A DNA stretch of 64,000 nucleotides from WHSW01 sp963846565 (GTDB lineage: Bacteria; Actinomycetota; Thermoleophilia; Solirubrobacterales; 70-9): the NCBI GenBank assembly GCA_963846565.1, contig CAWJWL010000001.1, positions 372,001 through 436,000 on the forward strand, given 5' to 3'. The stretch's first letter is position 1, and each line of letters starts with the position of its first letter. Position numbers and translations under genes: made by a program. The notes beneath the pieces are model-generated. The model searched no databases. It had not been told where the DNA came from and saw nothing but the letters and a program-made list of their open reading frames with translations. Below are positions 44,104 to 53,062 of the stretch, piece after piece.

Positions 44104-44531
44104 TCGGTCCGATGGGAGACGAGGATCTCGTTCGTGCGCTGCGGGGCGTAAGGCTGTTCTCCGGGCTGGAGGACAAGGAGCTCGAGCGGCTCGCGCGCAA
44201 CCTGAAGGAGCGGACCTTCAAGGCAGGCGACGAGGTCGCGGTCGAGGGCCGCGACGGGGTCGGCTTCTTCCTGATCGAGTCCGGGGAGGCGACCGTCAGC
44301 CAGGAGGACGAGGAGATCCGCCGCCTGGGCCCGGGCGACTACTTCGGCGAGATGGCGCTGATCGACAACGGCCCCCGCTCGGCGACGGTCACCGCGGAGA
44401 CCGAGCTTCACTGCCAGGGGATGACCGCGTGGGCGTTCCGCCCGTTCGTGGAGGCGCACGGCGAGATCGCCTGGCCGCTCCTCGAGACCCTCGTCGCCCG
44501 GCTCCGCGAGGCCGAGGCCCGCGGCGCCTAG
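44100..44531 (+). CDS. Cyclic nucleotide-binding domain protein
   Basis: 143 residues, essentially one cNMP-binding beta-barrel: 'VRLFSGLEDKELERLARNLK', 'FKAGDEVAVEGRDGVGFFLI', 'GPGDYFGEMALIDNGPRSAT'. The phosphate-binding cassette 'GEMALIDNGPRSATV' keeps the Glu and Arg that contact the cyclic phosphate and ribose. There is no DNA-binding domain, so it may be an adaptor or sensor. The ATG at 44100 overlaps the CAP stop; a second ATG lies four codons on. The stop abuts the stop of a convergent nucleotide-cyclase-domain gene with no gap. Confidence 0.85.
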   Translation: MIGPMGDEDLVRALRGVRLFSGLEDKELERLARNLKERTFKAGDEVAVEGRDGVGFFLIESGEATVSQEDEEIRRLGPGDYFGEMALIDNGPRSATVTAETELHCQGMTAWAFRPFVEAHGEIAWPLLETLVARLREAEARGA

Positions 44532-47500
44532 TTACGTCTCGGCCGGGACGACGGCACCGAGCCGCGCGAACGCCTCGCGCGACGCCTCACGCTCCTCGCC
44601 GCCGATGAGCCAGCGGGTGTGGGCGGCGGCGTACGCGCATTCGATGCGATCGAAAGCTGTGGCGGCCTGGTACAGGAGGTCCTGATCTCCGGTAAACGCC
44701 GCGCGAGCTCTGAGGGTCACCGCGTCCAGGAACGGGTCGTCGGTTCGGCGCGCCTCGAGCTCGGCGACCGCCTCGGGCGCGTCCGGGCGCCCGAGCCGCG
44801 CGAGCACCTCCGCGCGCTGCGCGAGCACCGGGTCGCACCACCAGAAGCTCTTGCGCCCGAAATCCGAGAGGAGGGTGACCGCCCGCTCGAGGTCGCCGAA
44901 ATGAACCGCCACGTCGGCGAGCATCAGCCGGACGCCGGGGAGCTGCTGCGATCCCTTCGCGATCCGCTCGGCCAGCTCGGCCCAATCGCGGAACGCCGGC
45001 TCGTTGCCACGGAGGCCGTGGATCGCGCCGACGGCGGCGATCGACGGCGAGAACGGCACGAAGGGCGGGCGCCCCTCCGCGTCCCAGCTCGTCCGCATCG
45101 TCGCGCCGCGCTCGAGAGCGGTGTCCCACTCGCCGAGGAGGTAGAGGGGCGGGATCGAGTGAGCGGCGGCGATGTGCGGCGCGTTCGCGGCGATCTCGTC
45201 GGCGTTGATCTGATCCCACCGCAGCGCCTCGCGAAGCTCGCCGGCGCGGATCATCGACTGCGTGAGCATGAAGAGCGCGTCCGTGCGCTCAGCGGCGACA
45301 GCCGGCGAGGCCGGCAGCCTCGCCAGGACGTCGAGCCGTTCGCGGTTCAGCTCCACCGCCTCCATGAAGCGGCCGTCGGCCCAGCTCGTCGACGCCGCAC
45401 CGTCGAGCGCACTCGAAAGCAGCAGCGGCTCATCCACCTCTCGGGCGAGCGCCAGGCCCTCGGCGACGTACTCCGGCATCTCCTCCTCCCGCCCGTAGCT
45501 CCACGGGATCCAGGCGCGGTCGAGGGCGAGCTGGGCCTTGAGCGCCGGATCCGGGTCTGAAACGAGCCCTTCGGCGCGCTCCAGCACCGCGACCAGGTCC
45601 GCCTCCTCGAAACGGCCGCTGATCCCGGCCATCCGCGAGGCGACCTCGACCGCGTTCGCGTAGATCCCGGCCGCCTTGCCGGGATTTCCCGCCGCTTCCG
45701 CCGCCTCGCCGGCGGCCAGCATCAGCCGGTAGCCCTCGTCCCCGCGCAGGCGGGAGAGGGCGAACAGCGCCGCCTCGTCGAGCACCTTCATCCGCTGTTC
45801 GTGATCGGGGGCGAACGCCGCCGCCTGTTCGAGGAGTTGCTGTGCTCGCGCCACGGCCCCGCGGCGAGCCGCCTGCGCGCTCGCCTCGGCGGCCGCCTCG
45901 TAGGCGGCGGCGCGGCGTGCGGGATCCGGATCGAGCTCGGCCGCGCGCGAGCGGTGGAAGGCGATCACCTCGGCAAGCTCCGCGAAGCGCTCGCCCGCGT
46001 GCGCGGCGATTCCGGCCGCGGCGCGGGCATGCAGGTCAACGCGCTCGGCACGGGTGAGGGAGGCGTAGGCCACCTCGCGGATCAGCTGGTGATGGAAGCC
46101 GTAGAGGCCCGGCTCATCGGCTCGCCGGTCCTCGACCAGCGCGCGGAGCTCGAGGGCGTCCAGCTCATCCCCGGGATGCGCGCCGAGGAGGTCCATCAGG
46201 GCGTCCACGCGAAAGCGGTCCCCGAGCACCGCGGCGAACTGGATCGCCCGCTTCTGCTCGGCCGGCAGCGCGTCCAGGCGCGAGGCGATCGCCGTCTGCA
46301 CGCTGTCGGGCAGCTCGTGGTCGTGGGCGCCCTCGGCGCGAATCGCACGCGCGATCTCCTCGGTGAAGAACGGGTTGCCGCCACTCGTGGCCGCGATCTC
46401 GCGCGCGAGCGCGAGATCGGCGCCGGCGACGAGCGAAGCTGCAAGCTCCTCGGCGGCGACGGGCTCGAGCGGCCCGAGCGCCAGCCGCTCGCGACGCTCG
46501 CCGTCTGCGAGCCCCGGGCGCCGCTGATCGATGTCCGGTCTCGCCGTGCAGACGATCAGCACCGGCTGCGATGGCAGCTCGGCCGCATCCTCGACGAGGT
46601 CGAGGAACCCCTCGTCGGCCCAATGGGCATCGTCGATCGCGATCAGCACCGGACGCTCCTCCGCGAGCGTCGCGAGCAGTCGCCGCCAGGTTCGGCGAAT
46701 CGCGCCGGCGTCGGTCGTCGTTCGGCCCCCGTTGAGCGTTGCCGCGAGCGTCGACGCCGTCTCCCCGGCCTCGCTGTCGCCAAGGCGCTCGAGGCGAGTG
46801 GTCAACGCCTCGCGTACGTGTTCGGCGCCCGCATGTCGCGGCGCGCACGCGGCGGCGCGGAGGAGCTCCGCGAGCGCCCAGAAGGCGATGCCGTCTCCAT
46901 AGGGCGGGTTGCGGCCTGCGAGCAGCAGCGGCGGCTGGTCAGCCGCCCCCAGGCCGGTGATCAGCTCCCGCACGAGCCGGGTCTTGCCGGCGCCGGCCTC
47001 GCCGACGACCAGCATGAGGTGCGGCCTGCGCTCGCGGACCGTGCGCAGGTAGGCGAGCCGCAGGGCCTCGAGCTCCGCGCCGCGGCCCAGTAGCGCGACC
47101 TCCTCGCGCGACTCGCTCGTCCCCGGCCGGGCGCCGTTCCCGCCCCCCGTGGTCGCCCGCCACGCGCGGAGGGGCTCGGGGAACCCCGGCGCGTCGACCT
47201 CCCTCGGGCCGGCGAGCTCCGCTGAGCGCACCGCGCGGGCGGCCCGCGGGCCGACGAGTACCTCGCCGGGCGTCGCTGCCTGCTGCAGGCGCGCGGCTGC
47301 GTGGGTCGGCTCGCCGGTGACGCTGAGGTCGCCGTCGCGGGCGCTGACGAGAAGCTCACCGGCCTCGATGCCGATCCGCAGCTCGAGGTGCGGGCCCTCG
47401 GAGCCCAAGCGCTCGACCAGCGCCAAGGCCGCGGCGACGGCCCGGTCGGGATCGTCGCCGTGGGAGACCGGGGCGCCGAAGACCGCCATCACCGCGTCGC

Positions 47501-47756
47501 CGATGTACTTCTCGACCCGGCCGCCATGGTCCTCGATCACCTGGCGCGCGAGCCCGATGAACGGCTGCAGCGAGTTGCGTACGTCTTCGGGGTCGCGCCC
47601 GGCGACGAGCCGCGTCGAGCCGACCAGGTCGGCGAAGACGACGGTCGCGAGCTTCCGCTCTGCCTCCGCCGGGGTGGCGAGCGGGGATCCGCAGGACGGG
47701 CAGAATCGGGCTCCGTCGGCCGTAGCCTCTCCGCAGCGTGGGCAGGTGACGCTCAT
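44532..47756 (-). CDS. Adenylate/guanylate cyclase-domain AAA ATPase regulator
   Basis: 1074 residues. A zinc ribbon begins at residue 4 ('CPRCGEATADGARFCPSCG'), then a class III cyclase domain (~35-200: 'ATVVFADLVGSTRLVAGRD', 'GGRVEKYIGDAVMAVFGAPV'). Next is a STAND-type ATPase ('LVVGEAGAGKTRLVREL', Walker A; 'PVLIAIDDAHWADEGFLDL', Walker B), followed by a long TPR-like C-terminus. Both metal-binding Asp residues are present, but the usual transition-state Asn-x3-Arg block reads 'GEPTHAAARLQQAA', with His in place of Asn, so cyclase activity may be weak or lost. The start is fixed by a minus-strand TATCGT box 7 nt upstream. Confidence 0.87.
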   Translation of the reverse strand: MSVTCPRCGEATADGARFCPSCGSPLATPAEAERKLATVVFADLVGSTRLVAGRDPEDVRNSLQPFIGLARQVIEDHGGRVEKYIGDAVMAVFGAPVSHGDDPDRAVAAALALVERLGSEGPHLELRIGIEAGELLVSARDGDLSVTGEPTHAAARLQQAATPGEVLVGPRAARAVRSAELAGPREVDAPGFPEPLRAWRATTGGGNGARPGTSESREEVALLGRGAELEALRLAYLRTVRERRPHLMLVVGEAGAGKTRLVRELITGLGAADQPPLLLAGRNPPYGDGIAFWALAELLRAAACAPRHAGAEHVREALTTRLERLGDSEAGETASTLAATLNGGRTTTDAGAIRRTWRRLLATLAEERPVLIAIDDAHWADEGFLDLVEDAAELPSQPVLIVCTARPDIDQRRPGLADGERRERLALGPLEPVAAEELAASLVAGADLALAREIAATSGGNPFFTEEIARAIRAEGAHDHELPDSVQTAIASRLDALPAEQKRAIQFAAVLGDRFRVDALMDLLGAHPGDELDALELRALVEDRRADEPGLYGFHHQLIREVAYASLTRAERVDLHARAAAGIAAHAGERFAELAEVIAFHRSRAAELDPDPARRAAAYEAAAEASAQAARRGAVARAQQLLEQAAAFAPDHEQRMKVLDEAALFALSRLRGDEGYRLMLAAGEAAEAAGNPGKAAGIYANAVEVASRMAGISGRFEEADLVAVLERAEGLVSDPDPALKAQLALDRAWIPWSYGREEEMPEYVAEGLALAREVDEPLLLSSALDGAASTSWADGRFMEAVELNRERLDVLARLPASPAVAAERTDALFMLTQSMIRAGELREALRWDQINADEIAANAPHIAAAHSIPPLYLLGEWDTALERGATMRTSWDAEGRPPFVPFSPSIAAVGAIHGLRGNEPAFRDWAELAERIAKGSQQLPGVRLMLADVAVHFGDLERAVTLLSDFGRKSFWWCDPVLAQRAEVLARLGRPDAPEAVAELEARRTDDPFLDAVTLRARAAFTGDQDLLYQAATAFDRIECAYAAAHTRWLIGGEEREASREAFARLGAVVPAET

Positions 47757-47763
47757 CCAGGCG

Positions 47764-47769
47764 ACGATA
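47764..47769 (-). promoter_or_regulatory. -10 box of the cyclase-AAA gene
   Basis: Minus-strand TATCGT lies 7 nt before the ATG at 47756. It is divergent from ilvE, whose own CATACT box is at 47808-47813. Confidence 0.5.
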
Positions 47770-47844
47770 CCCCGCCCGTCCGGCTTGGCGGATGCCCGTG
47801 CAGCAGGCATACTTGAATGGCTAGAGAGCGAGCTGGAGGCAGAG

Positions 47845-48777
47845 GTGGAGAAGTCAGAGTGGATCTGGATGAACGGCGAGTTCGTGGCTTGGGACGACGC
47901 CCAGGTTCACGTGCTCAGCCACGGCCTCCACTACGGCACCGGCGTCTTCGAGGGCATCCGCTGTTACGAGACCGATGCCGGCCCGGCCATCTTCAGGCAC
48001 ACGGATCACCTCAACCGGCTGGCGAAGTCCGGCGAGCTCTACTACCTGCCGCTCCCGTTTGAGATCGAGGAGATCCGCGCGGCGACGCACGAGCTGATCC
48101 GCCGAAACGGACTGGAGAGCTGCTACATCCGCCCGCTTGCCTTCCGCGGCTACGGCGAGATGGGGCTCTACGCGAAGAGCGCCCCGGTCGACGTCACGAT
48201 CGCCGCCTGGCCCTGGGGCGCCTACCTCGGAGACGAGGGCAAGCGGCACGGAATTCGGGCGAAGGTCTCCTCCTGGCGCCGGATCTCGTCGGCGGGCCTG
48301 ATCCCGGCCGCGAAGGCTTCCGGTCAGTACCTGAACTCGATCCTTGCGAAGACCGAGTCGGCGAACGCCGGCTACGAGGAGGCGATCCTGCTCGACGAGC
48401 GCGGCTTCGTCTGCGAGGGCTCGGGCGAGAACATCTTCTGCGTCAAGGACGGCGAGATCGCGACGCCGCCGCAGGTCGCCGCGATCCTCGACGGGATCAG
48501 CCGCAAGTCGGTCATCCAGATCGCCCACGACCTCGGCTACAGCGTCAACGTGCGCGACATCGCCCGCTCCGAGCTTTACCTGGCCGACGAGGTCTTCCTC
48601 TGCGGCACGGCGGCCGAACTGGTCCCCGTGCGCGAGATCGACGATCACGAGATCGGCGAGCCCGGTGAGATCACCCGCGTGATTCAGGCGAAGTTCGAGG
48701 ACGCCCTGCACGGCCGCGCCCCCGAGTACTCGGAGTGGCTGGACGTGGTGGAACAACCGAGTAAGGTCACCTCGTAG
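47845..48777 (+). CDS. ilvE: Branched-chain amino-acid aminotransferase
   Basis: 310 residues, PLP fold type IV. Transfers the amino group from glutamate to the 2-oxo acids of Val, Leu and Ile, the last step of the pathway. 'VHVLSHGLHYGTGVFEGIRC', 'SCYIRPLAFRGYGEMGLYAK', the PLP lysine in 'GLIPAAKASGQYLNSILAKT' and 'EGSGENIFCVKDGEIATPPQ' identify the family. The GTG at 47845 is chosen for its Shine-Dalgarno GGAGG (47835-47839, 5-nt spacing) and normal length. It is followed by cimA, which shares its direction and pathway. Confidence 0.95.
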   Translation: MEKSEWIWMNGEFVAWDDAQVHVLSHGLHYGTGVFEGIRCYETDAGPAIFRHTDHLNRLAKSGELYYLPLPFEIEEIRAATHELIRRNGLESCYIRPLAFRGYGEMGLYAKSAPVDVTIAAWPWGAYLGDEGKRHGIRAKVSSWRRISSAGLIPAAKASGQYLNSILAKTESANAGYEEAILLDERGFVCEGSGENIFCVKDGEIATPPQVAAILDGISRKSVIQIAHDLGYSVNVRDIARSELYLADEVFLCGTAAELVPVREIDDHEIGEPGEITRVIQAKFEDALHGRAPEYSEWLDVVEQPSKVTS

Positions 48778-48779
48778 AG

Positions 48780-48830
48780 ATGCTCAGTATCGAGGGAATC
48801 GAGCGAATTAGTACCGCCGCGACCGCCTAG
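48780..48830 (+). CDS. Possible isoleucine-containing leader peptide before cimA
   Basis: A 16-codon ORF, MLSIEGIERISTAATA then TAG, with three Ile codons within seven, starting 12 nt after a TAAGGT box (48762-48767). That spacing matches the leuA leader. It lies between ilvE and cimA and is followed by an 18-bp perfect palindrome (48844-48861). CimA belongs to isoleucine synthesis, so Ile sensing would make sense. The Ile content is modest and no pairing to the cimA Shine-Dalgarno was found, so this is tentative. Confidence 0.3.
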   Translation: MLSIEGIERISTAATA

Positions 48831-48843
48831 CGGCTCGCGGCTC

Positions 48844-48861
48844 GCGCGGCCATGGCCGCGC
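48844..48861. repeat. 18-bp perfect palindrome before cimA
   Basis: GCGCGGCCATGGCCGCGC can fold in RNA as a 7-bp stem with a CATG loop. It lies 41 bp before the cimA start and contains an ATG that is in frame with cimA, but the GTG at 48903 has the better Shine-Dalgarno. Confidence 0.6.
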
Positions 48862-48902
48862 CCTCAAACGCTCGTTCCCCCGGACACTCCGAAAGGCATC
48901 AC

Positions 48903-50507
48903 GTGACTCAGGTACACATCTACGACACGACCCTCCGCGACGGCATGCAGGGGTCGGGCATGTCGCTCTCGGCTGCCGAGAAGGTCCGCGTCGTCCAAGC
49001 CCTCGACCGGCTCGGCGTCCACTACGTCGAGGCCGGCTTCCCGAGCTCCAATCCGAAGGAGGCGGAGCTCTTCCGCCTGCTCGCCGATGTCGAGCTCGAG
49101 CAGGCGCTCGTCTGCGCCTTCGGCATGACCCGGCGTCGCGGGATGTCCGCGGAGGACGATCCGGCGCTGCGCTCGCTCGTCGGCTGCGAGGCGCCGGTGG
49201 TCACCTACGTCGGCAAGACCTGGGCGCTTCACCTCGAGAAGGTGACGAAGGTGACCCGCGACGAGAACCTGGCGATGATCGTCGACTCGGTCAACTACGC
49301 CCGCGCCGAGGGCAAGCGGGTCATCTACGACGCCGAGCACTTCTTCGACGCCTGGCGCGACGACTCGGGCTACGCGCTCGAGTGCCTCGCCGTAGCAGCC
49401 GCCGCCGGGGCCGAGACCGTGACCCTCTGCGACACCAACGGCTCCAGCCTCCCGGGCCAGGTCGCCGCCGCGACGGCCTCCGTGGTCACGGAGCTCGGCG
49501 AGCGGGTCGGGATCGGTATTCACACGCACAACGACCTCGAGTGCGCGGTCGCCAACTCGCTCGCCGCGGTCGAGGCGGGCGCCCGGATGGTGCAGGGGAC
49601 GATCAACGGCTACGGGGAGCGGACCGGAAACGCGAACCTCGTCTCGATCCTCGCCGGCCTGCAGTTGAAGATGGGCTTCGAGTGCGTCTCCGACGAGCAA
49701 CTGCGGCTGTTGACTGAGACCGCCCACTTCGTCGACGAGCTCACCAACACGGCCCCGGACGCCGACCAGCCGTACGTCGGCCGCAACGCCTTCGCCCACA
49801 AGGGCGGGATGCACGTCGCCGGCGTGCAGGCGGACCCGCGCACGTTCGAGCACATGGACCCGAAGCTGGTGGGCAACAGCCGCGACGTCCTGATCTCGGA
49901 GCTCTCGGGCAAGGGCTCGGTGCTCTCGCGCGCGGAGGGCGCCGGGATCGAGCTCGATGCCGGCGCCGCGAAGCGCGCGGTCGAGCACATCAAGGAGCGG
50001 GAGCATCGCGGATACCACTACGAAGCCGCCGACGCCTCCTTCGAGCTCCTCCTGCGCCGCGAGGCGGGCTCCTACCAGCCGCTCTTCCGGCTCGAGAGCT
50101 TCCGGGTGATCACCGAGAAGCGCGCCGACGGCAGGGTCGAGACCGAGGCGACGATCAAGATCTGGATCGAGGGGCGCCGCTACGTCCGCACCGCCGAGGG
50201 CAACGGCCCCGTGCATGCGCTCGACAGCGCGCTCCGTGACGCGATCGGAGAGCTCCACCCGCACCTTGCCGACATCGAGCTCACCGACTTCAAGGTCCGC
50301 ATCCTCGACTCCCACCATGGGACCGGCGCCGTCACCAGGGTGCTGCTCGACTCCTCCGACGGCCAGCAGGCCTGGGGCTCGATCGGCGTCTCCGAGAACG
50401 TGATCGAGGCATCGTGGGAGGCGCTGGTGGACAGTCTGGAATTTGCATTTCAAGAAAAGCCCGCCACGTCCTCGGCTTCGCCTGCGGGCGTGCGGGGGCT
50501 GAGCTGA
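48903..50507 (+). CDS. cimA: Citramalate synthase
   Basis: 534 residues. Condenses pyruvate and acetyl-CoA to (R)-citramalate, opening a threonine-independent route to 2-oxobutyrate and isoleucine. It is a paralogue of LeuA but has CimA-type blocks: 'VHIYDTTLRDGMQGSGMSLS', 'VVTYVGKTWALHLEKVTKVT', 'GKRVIYDAEHFFDAWRDDSG', 'VTLCDTNGSSLPGQVAAATA', 'GIGIHTHNDLECAVANSLAA' and 'GRNAFAHKGGMHVAGVQADP'. A C-terminal LeuA-type dimer/allosteric domain is present. Start GTG 48903 has GAAAGG 6 nt upstream. LeuCD and LeuB encoded nearby are expected to finish the route. The last codons lie in a GC-rich hairpin. Confidence 0.93.
   Translation: MTQVHIYDTTLRDGMQGSGMSLSAAEKVRVVQALDRLGVHYVEAGFPSSNPKEAELFRLLADVELEQALVCAFGMTRRRGMSAEDDPALRSLVGCEAPVVTYVGKTWALHLEKVTKVTRDENLAMIVDSVNYARAEGKRVIYDAEHFFDAWRDDSGYALECLAVAAAAGAETVTLCDTNGSSLPGQVAAATASVVTELGERVGIGIHTHNDLECAVANSLAAVEAGARMVQGTINGYGERTGNANLVSILAGLQLKMGFECVSDEQLRLLTETAHFVDELTNTAPDADQPYVGRNAFAHKGGMHVAGVQADPRTFEHMDPKLVGNSRDVLISELSGKGSVLSRAEGAGIELDAGAAKRAVEHIKEREHRGYHYEAADASFELLLRREAGSYQPLFRLESFRVITEKRADGRVETEATIKIWIEGRRYVRTAEGNGPVHALDSALRDAIGELHPHLADIELTDFKVRILDSHHGTGAVTRVLLDSSDGQQAWGSIGVSENVIEASWEALVDSLEFAFQEKPATSSASPAGVRGLS
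50459..50501. repeat. GC-rich hairpin at the 3' end of cimA
   Basis: AGCCC (50459-50463) can pair with GGGCT (50497-50501), CACG with CGTG, and GGC with GCC around a TTC loop. The motif GCCACGTCCTCG in it also occurs after leuB (43294-43305), and CCTCGGCTTCGCCT recurs after serA. It may end or slow transcription. Confidence 0.4.
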
Positions 50508-50511
50508 AGGG

Positions 50512-51678
50512 ATGACCTTGGAGCAAATTCCGCTCGCCCAGCCCGTGCTCGGTGAGCGGGAGGAGGAGCTCGTGCTCGAGGTTCTGCGCTCGGGCCGGCT
50601 CTCGCTCGGGCCCGTCCAGGACCGCTTCGAGCGGGAATTCGCCGCGTACGTCGGCGCTCCCGACGCGGTTGCCGTCTCCTCGGGGACCGCGGCCCTCCAT
50701 CTCGGCGTCAGGGCGCTCGGCTGGGGCGAGGGCGACGAGGTCGTCACCTCGCCGTTCAGCTTCGTCGCGTCGGCCAACTGCCTCCTTTACGAGGGTGTGA
50801 CGCCGGTCTTCTGCGACGTCGATCCCGTGACGCTCAACCTCGATCCCGCGGCCGCTGCGGAGGCGATCGGCGAGCGGACCACGGGCCTCCTGCCGGTCGA
50901 CATCTTCGGCTACCCGGCAGCATTGCCGGCGTTCGAGAAGGTGGCCGCCGAGGGAGGCCTGGGATTGCTCGAGGACTCGTGCGAGGCGCTGGGCGCCACG
51001 CGACGCGGAGGGAAGGCGGTCGGGTCGCGCGGTCAATCTCGCCACCTTCGCCTTTTACGCCAACAAGCAGCTGACGACGGGCGAGGGCGGGATGTTGACG
51101 GTCTCGGACCCGGAGATGGCGGCCGAGGTGCGCAGCCGAGCGAAACCAGGGCCGGGCGCCGGACATGAGCTGGGTCGACCACGACCGGCTCGGCTTCAAC
51201 TACCGGCTCACCGAGGTCCAGGCGGCGCTCGGGGTCGCGCAGCTCGAGCGCCTCGACGACATGCTCGCCGACCGCGCGATCGCTGCCGCCGGCTACGACG
51301 AGCGCCTCGCGGCCCTCGACTACGGTGCGCGGGCCGGCGAGGGCGATGCGGAGGGACTCGTTCTCCCGTGCGCCGACCAGGGCGAGGAGCGCCGGAGCTG
51401 GTTCGTCTACGCGGTGCGCCTGCCCTCCGGCGCCGATCGTGACGCCGTCGTCGCCGACCTCGATCAGCGCGGGGTCGAGGCGAAGGCCTACCTGCCGTGC
51501 ATCCACCTGATGCACCCACATGCGCGAGCGCTTCGGCTTCAGCGAGGGACAGTTCCCGGTCGCCGAGGACGCATCCGCGCGGCTGCTCGCCCTGCCCTTC
51601 TTCCCCTCGATCACCGAGGCCCAGATCGACCGCGTCTGCGAGGCACTGGCCGAGGCGCTGCTCGGCACCTGGAGCTGA
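50512..51678 (+). pseudogene. DegT/DnrJ/EryC1/StrS aminotransferase, reading frame broken by three +1 insertions
   Basis: With three single extra bases removed (near 51034, 51137 and 51513-51517) the region encodes one continuous 387-residue sugar/antibiotic-type PLP aminotransferase: 'LAQPVLGEREEELVLEVLRS', 'VAVSSGTAALHLGVRALGWG', 'LGLLEDSCEALGATRRGGK', the PLP lysine in 'LATFAFYANKQLTTGEGG' and 'DHDRLGFNYRLTEVQAALGV'. Each downstream segment keeps good coding sequence in its new frame and no residues are missing, so this looks like recent damage or sequence error rather than an old pseudogene. Substrate is probably a keto-sugar. An intact copy would use the ATG at 50512. Confidence 0.8.
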
Positions 51679-51685
51679 GGCGCGA

Positions 51686-53062
51686 GTGGCCAGGATCGAC
51701 GACCCGCAGGACCCGCTCTTCGCGCGCATCAACGCGTCGATCTCGCTTCGACCGCCGCCTCTGGCCGGAGGACGTCCGCGGTCTCGAAGGCGCACGCCGG
51801 AGCGCTGGAGCGGGCCGGAGTGATCGATGCCGGCGAGCTCGAACGGCTCCACGACGGCCTCGACCGGGTCGCGGAGGAGCTCGAGCGCGGTTCGTTCCCC
51901 TTCGCCGACGATGACGAGGACATCCACATGGCGATCGAGCGGCGGCTGACCGAGCTCATCGGCCCGCTCGGCGGCAAGCTCCATACGGGCCGTTCGCGCA
52001 ACGACCAGGTCGCCACCGACCTCGCGCTCTACGTCGGCGCGAGGGCCGCTCGGGCCCAAGAGCTGCTCGCGGCGCTGATGGGGACGCTGCTCGAGCGCGC
52101 CCGAGCCCACGCCGACTGGCAGATGCCCGGATACACGCACCTGCAGCGGGCCCAGCCGGTCTACCTCGGCCCACCACCTGCTCGCCTGGTTCTGGATGCT
52201 GGCGCGCGACGCCGAGCGCTTCGCCGCGGCCGAGCGCGCGGCGGGAGTGATGCCGCTCGGCTCGGGCGCCCTCGCCGGGCTCAATTGGGACCTCGACCGC
52301 GACGCGACCGCGAGCGAGCTCGGGTTTGCGGCGCCGACGCCGAACTCGATCGACGCCGTCTCCAACCGGGACTTCGCGCTCGACTACCTCTACGCGGCGT
52401 CAACGGCGGCGACCCACCTCTCGCGGATCGGCTCCGAGGTCGTGATCTGGTCGAGCCAGGAGTTCGGCTTCTGCGAGCCGGCGGACGACTTCTCGTCGGG
52501 CTCGAGCCTGATGCCACAGAAGAAGAATCCAGACGCGGCCGAGCTCCTGCGCGCCAAGGCGCCGCGCATCGTCGGCTCGCTGACGACCCTGCTCGGTGTT
52601 CTCCACGCGCTTCCGCTCGCGTACTCCAAGGACCTGCAGGAGGACAAGGAGGCGCTCTTCGACGCCGTCGACAACGTCGAGGTCAGCCTCGAGGCTGCCG
52701 AGCGCCTGATCGCCGGGCTCGCGTTCGATCGCGAGCGTCTCGCCGCAGCTGCAGCCGACGAGGCGCTCGCCGCAACCGACGTCGCCGACCTCCTGGTGCG
52801 CAAGGGAATGCCGTTTCGCGAGGCCCACGGCGTGGTCGGGAGCCTGGTGCGGGCAGCCCTCGCCCGCGGCGTTCCTCTCTCCGGGCTCTCGCGGGACGAG
52901 CTGCGCGCCCATTCCGAGCTCCTCGATGAGGAGTACTACGCCGTCCTCGCCGATGGCGCCTGGCTCGAGTCGAAGCGCTCCGCGGGCGGCACCTCCTCGG
53001 CGCGGGTGGCGGAGCAGCTCGAGGCTGCCGCCGCGGCGCTCGCGGCGCTCTCGCCCTCGTGA
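51686..53062 (+). pseudogene. argH: Argininosuccinate lyase, reading frame broken by three +1 insertions
   Basis: Removing one extra base at 51746, 51783 and 52171 restores a 457-residue ArgH from the GTG at 51686. ArgH cleaves argininosuccinate to arginine and fumarate. Marks: 'GGKLHTGRSRNDQVATDLAL', 'MPGYTHLQRAQPVYLG', 'AVSNRDFALDYLYAASTAAT' and the catalytic-loop signature 'SGSSLMPQKKNPDAAELLRA'. After 52171 the frame is clean to the stop. The gene is normally needed for arginine synthesis and shows no other decay, so sequencing or assembly error is the simplest reading. The stop overlaps the next start (GTGA). Confidence 0.85.

Noticed and set aside
50512..53062. Programmed +1 frameshifting in the aminotransferase and argH genes
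   Set aside because: There is no shared slippery motif, stop codon or stimulatory structure at the six sites, and three shifts per gene in consecutive genes is not a known pattern. Sequence error is simpler. Kept as a finding for checking but not called as recoding.
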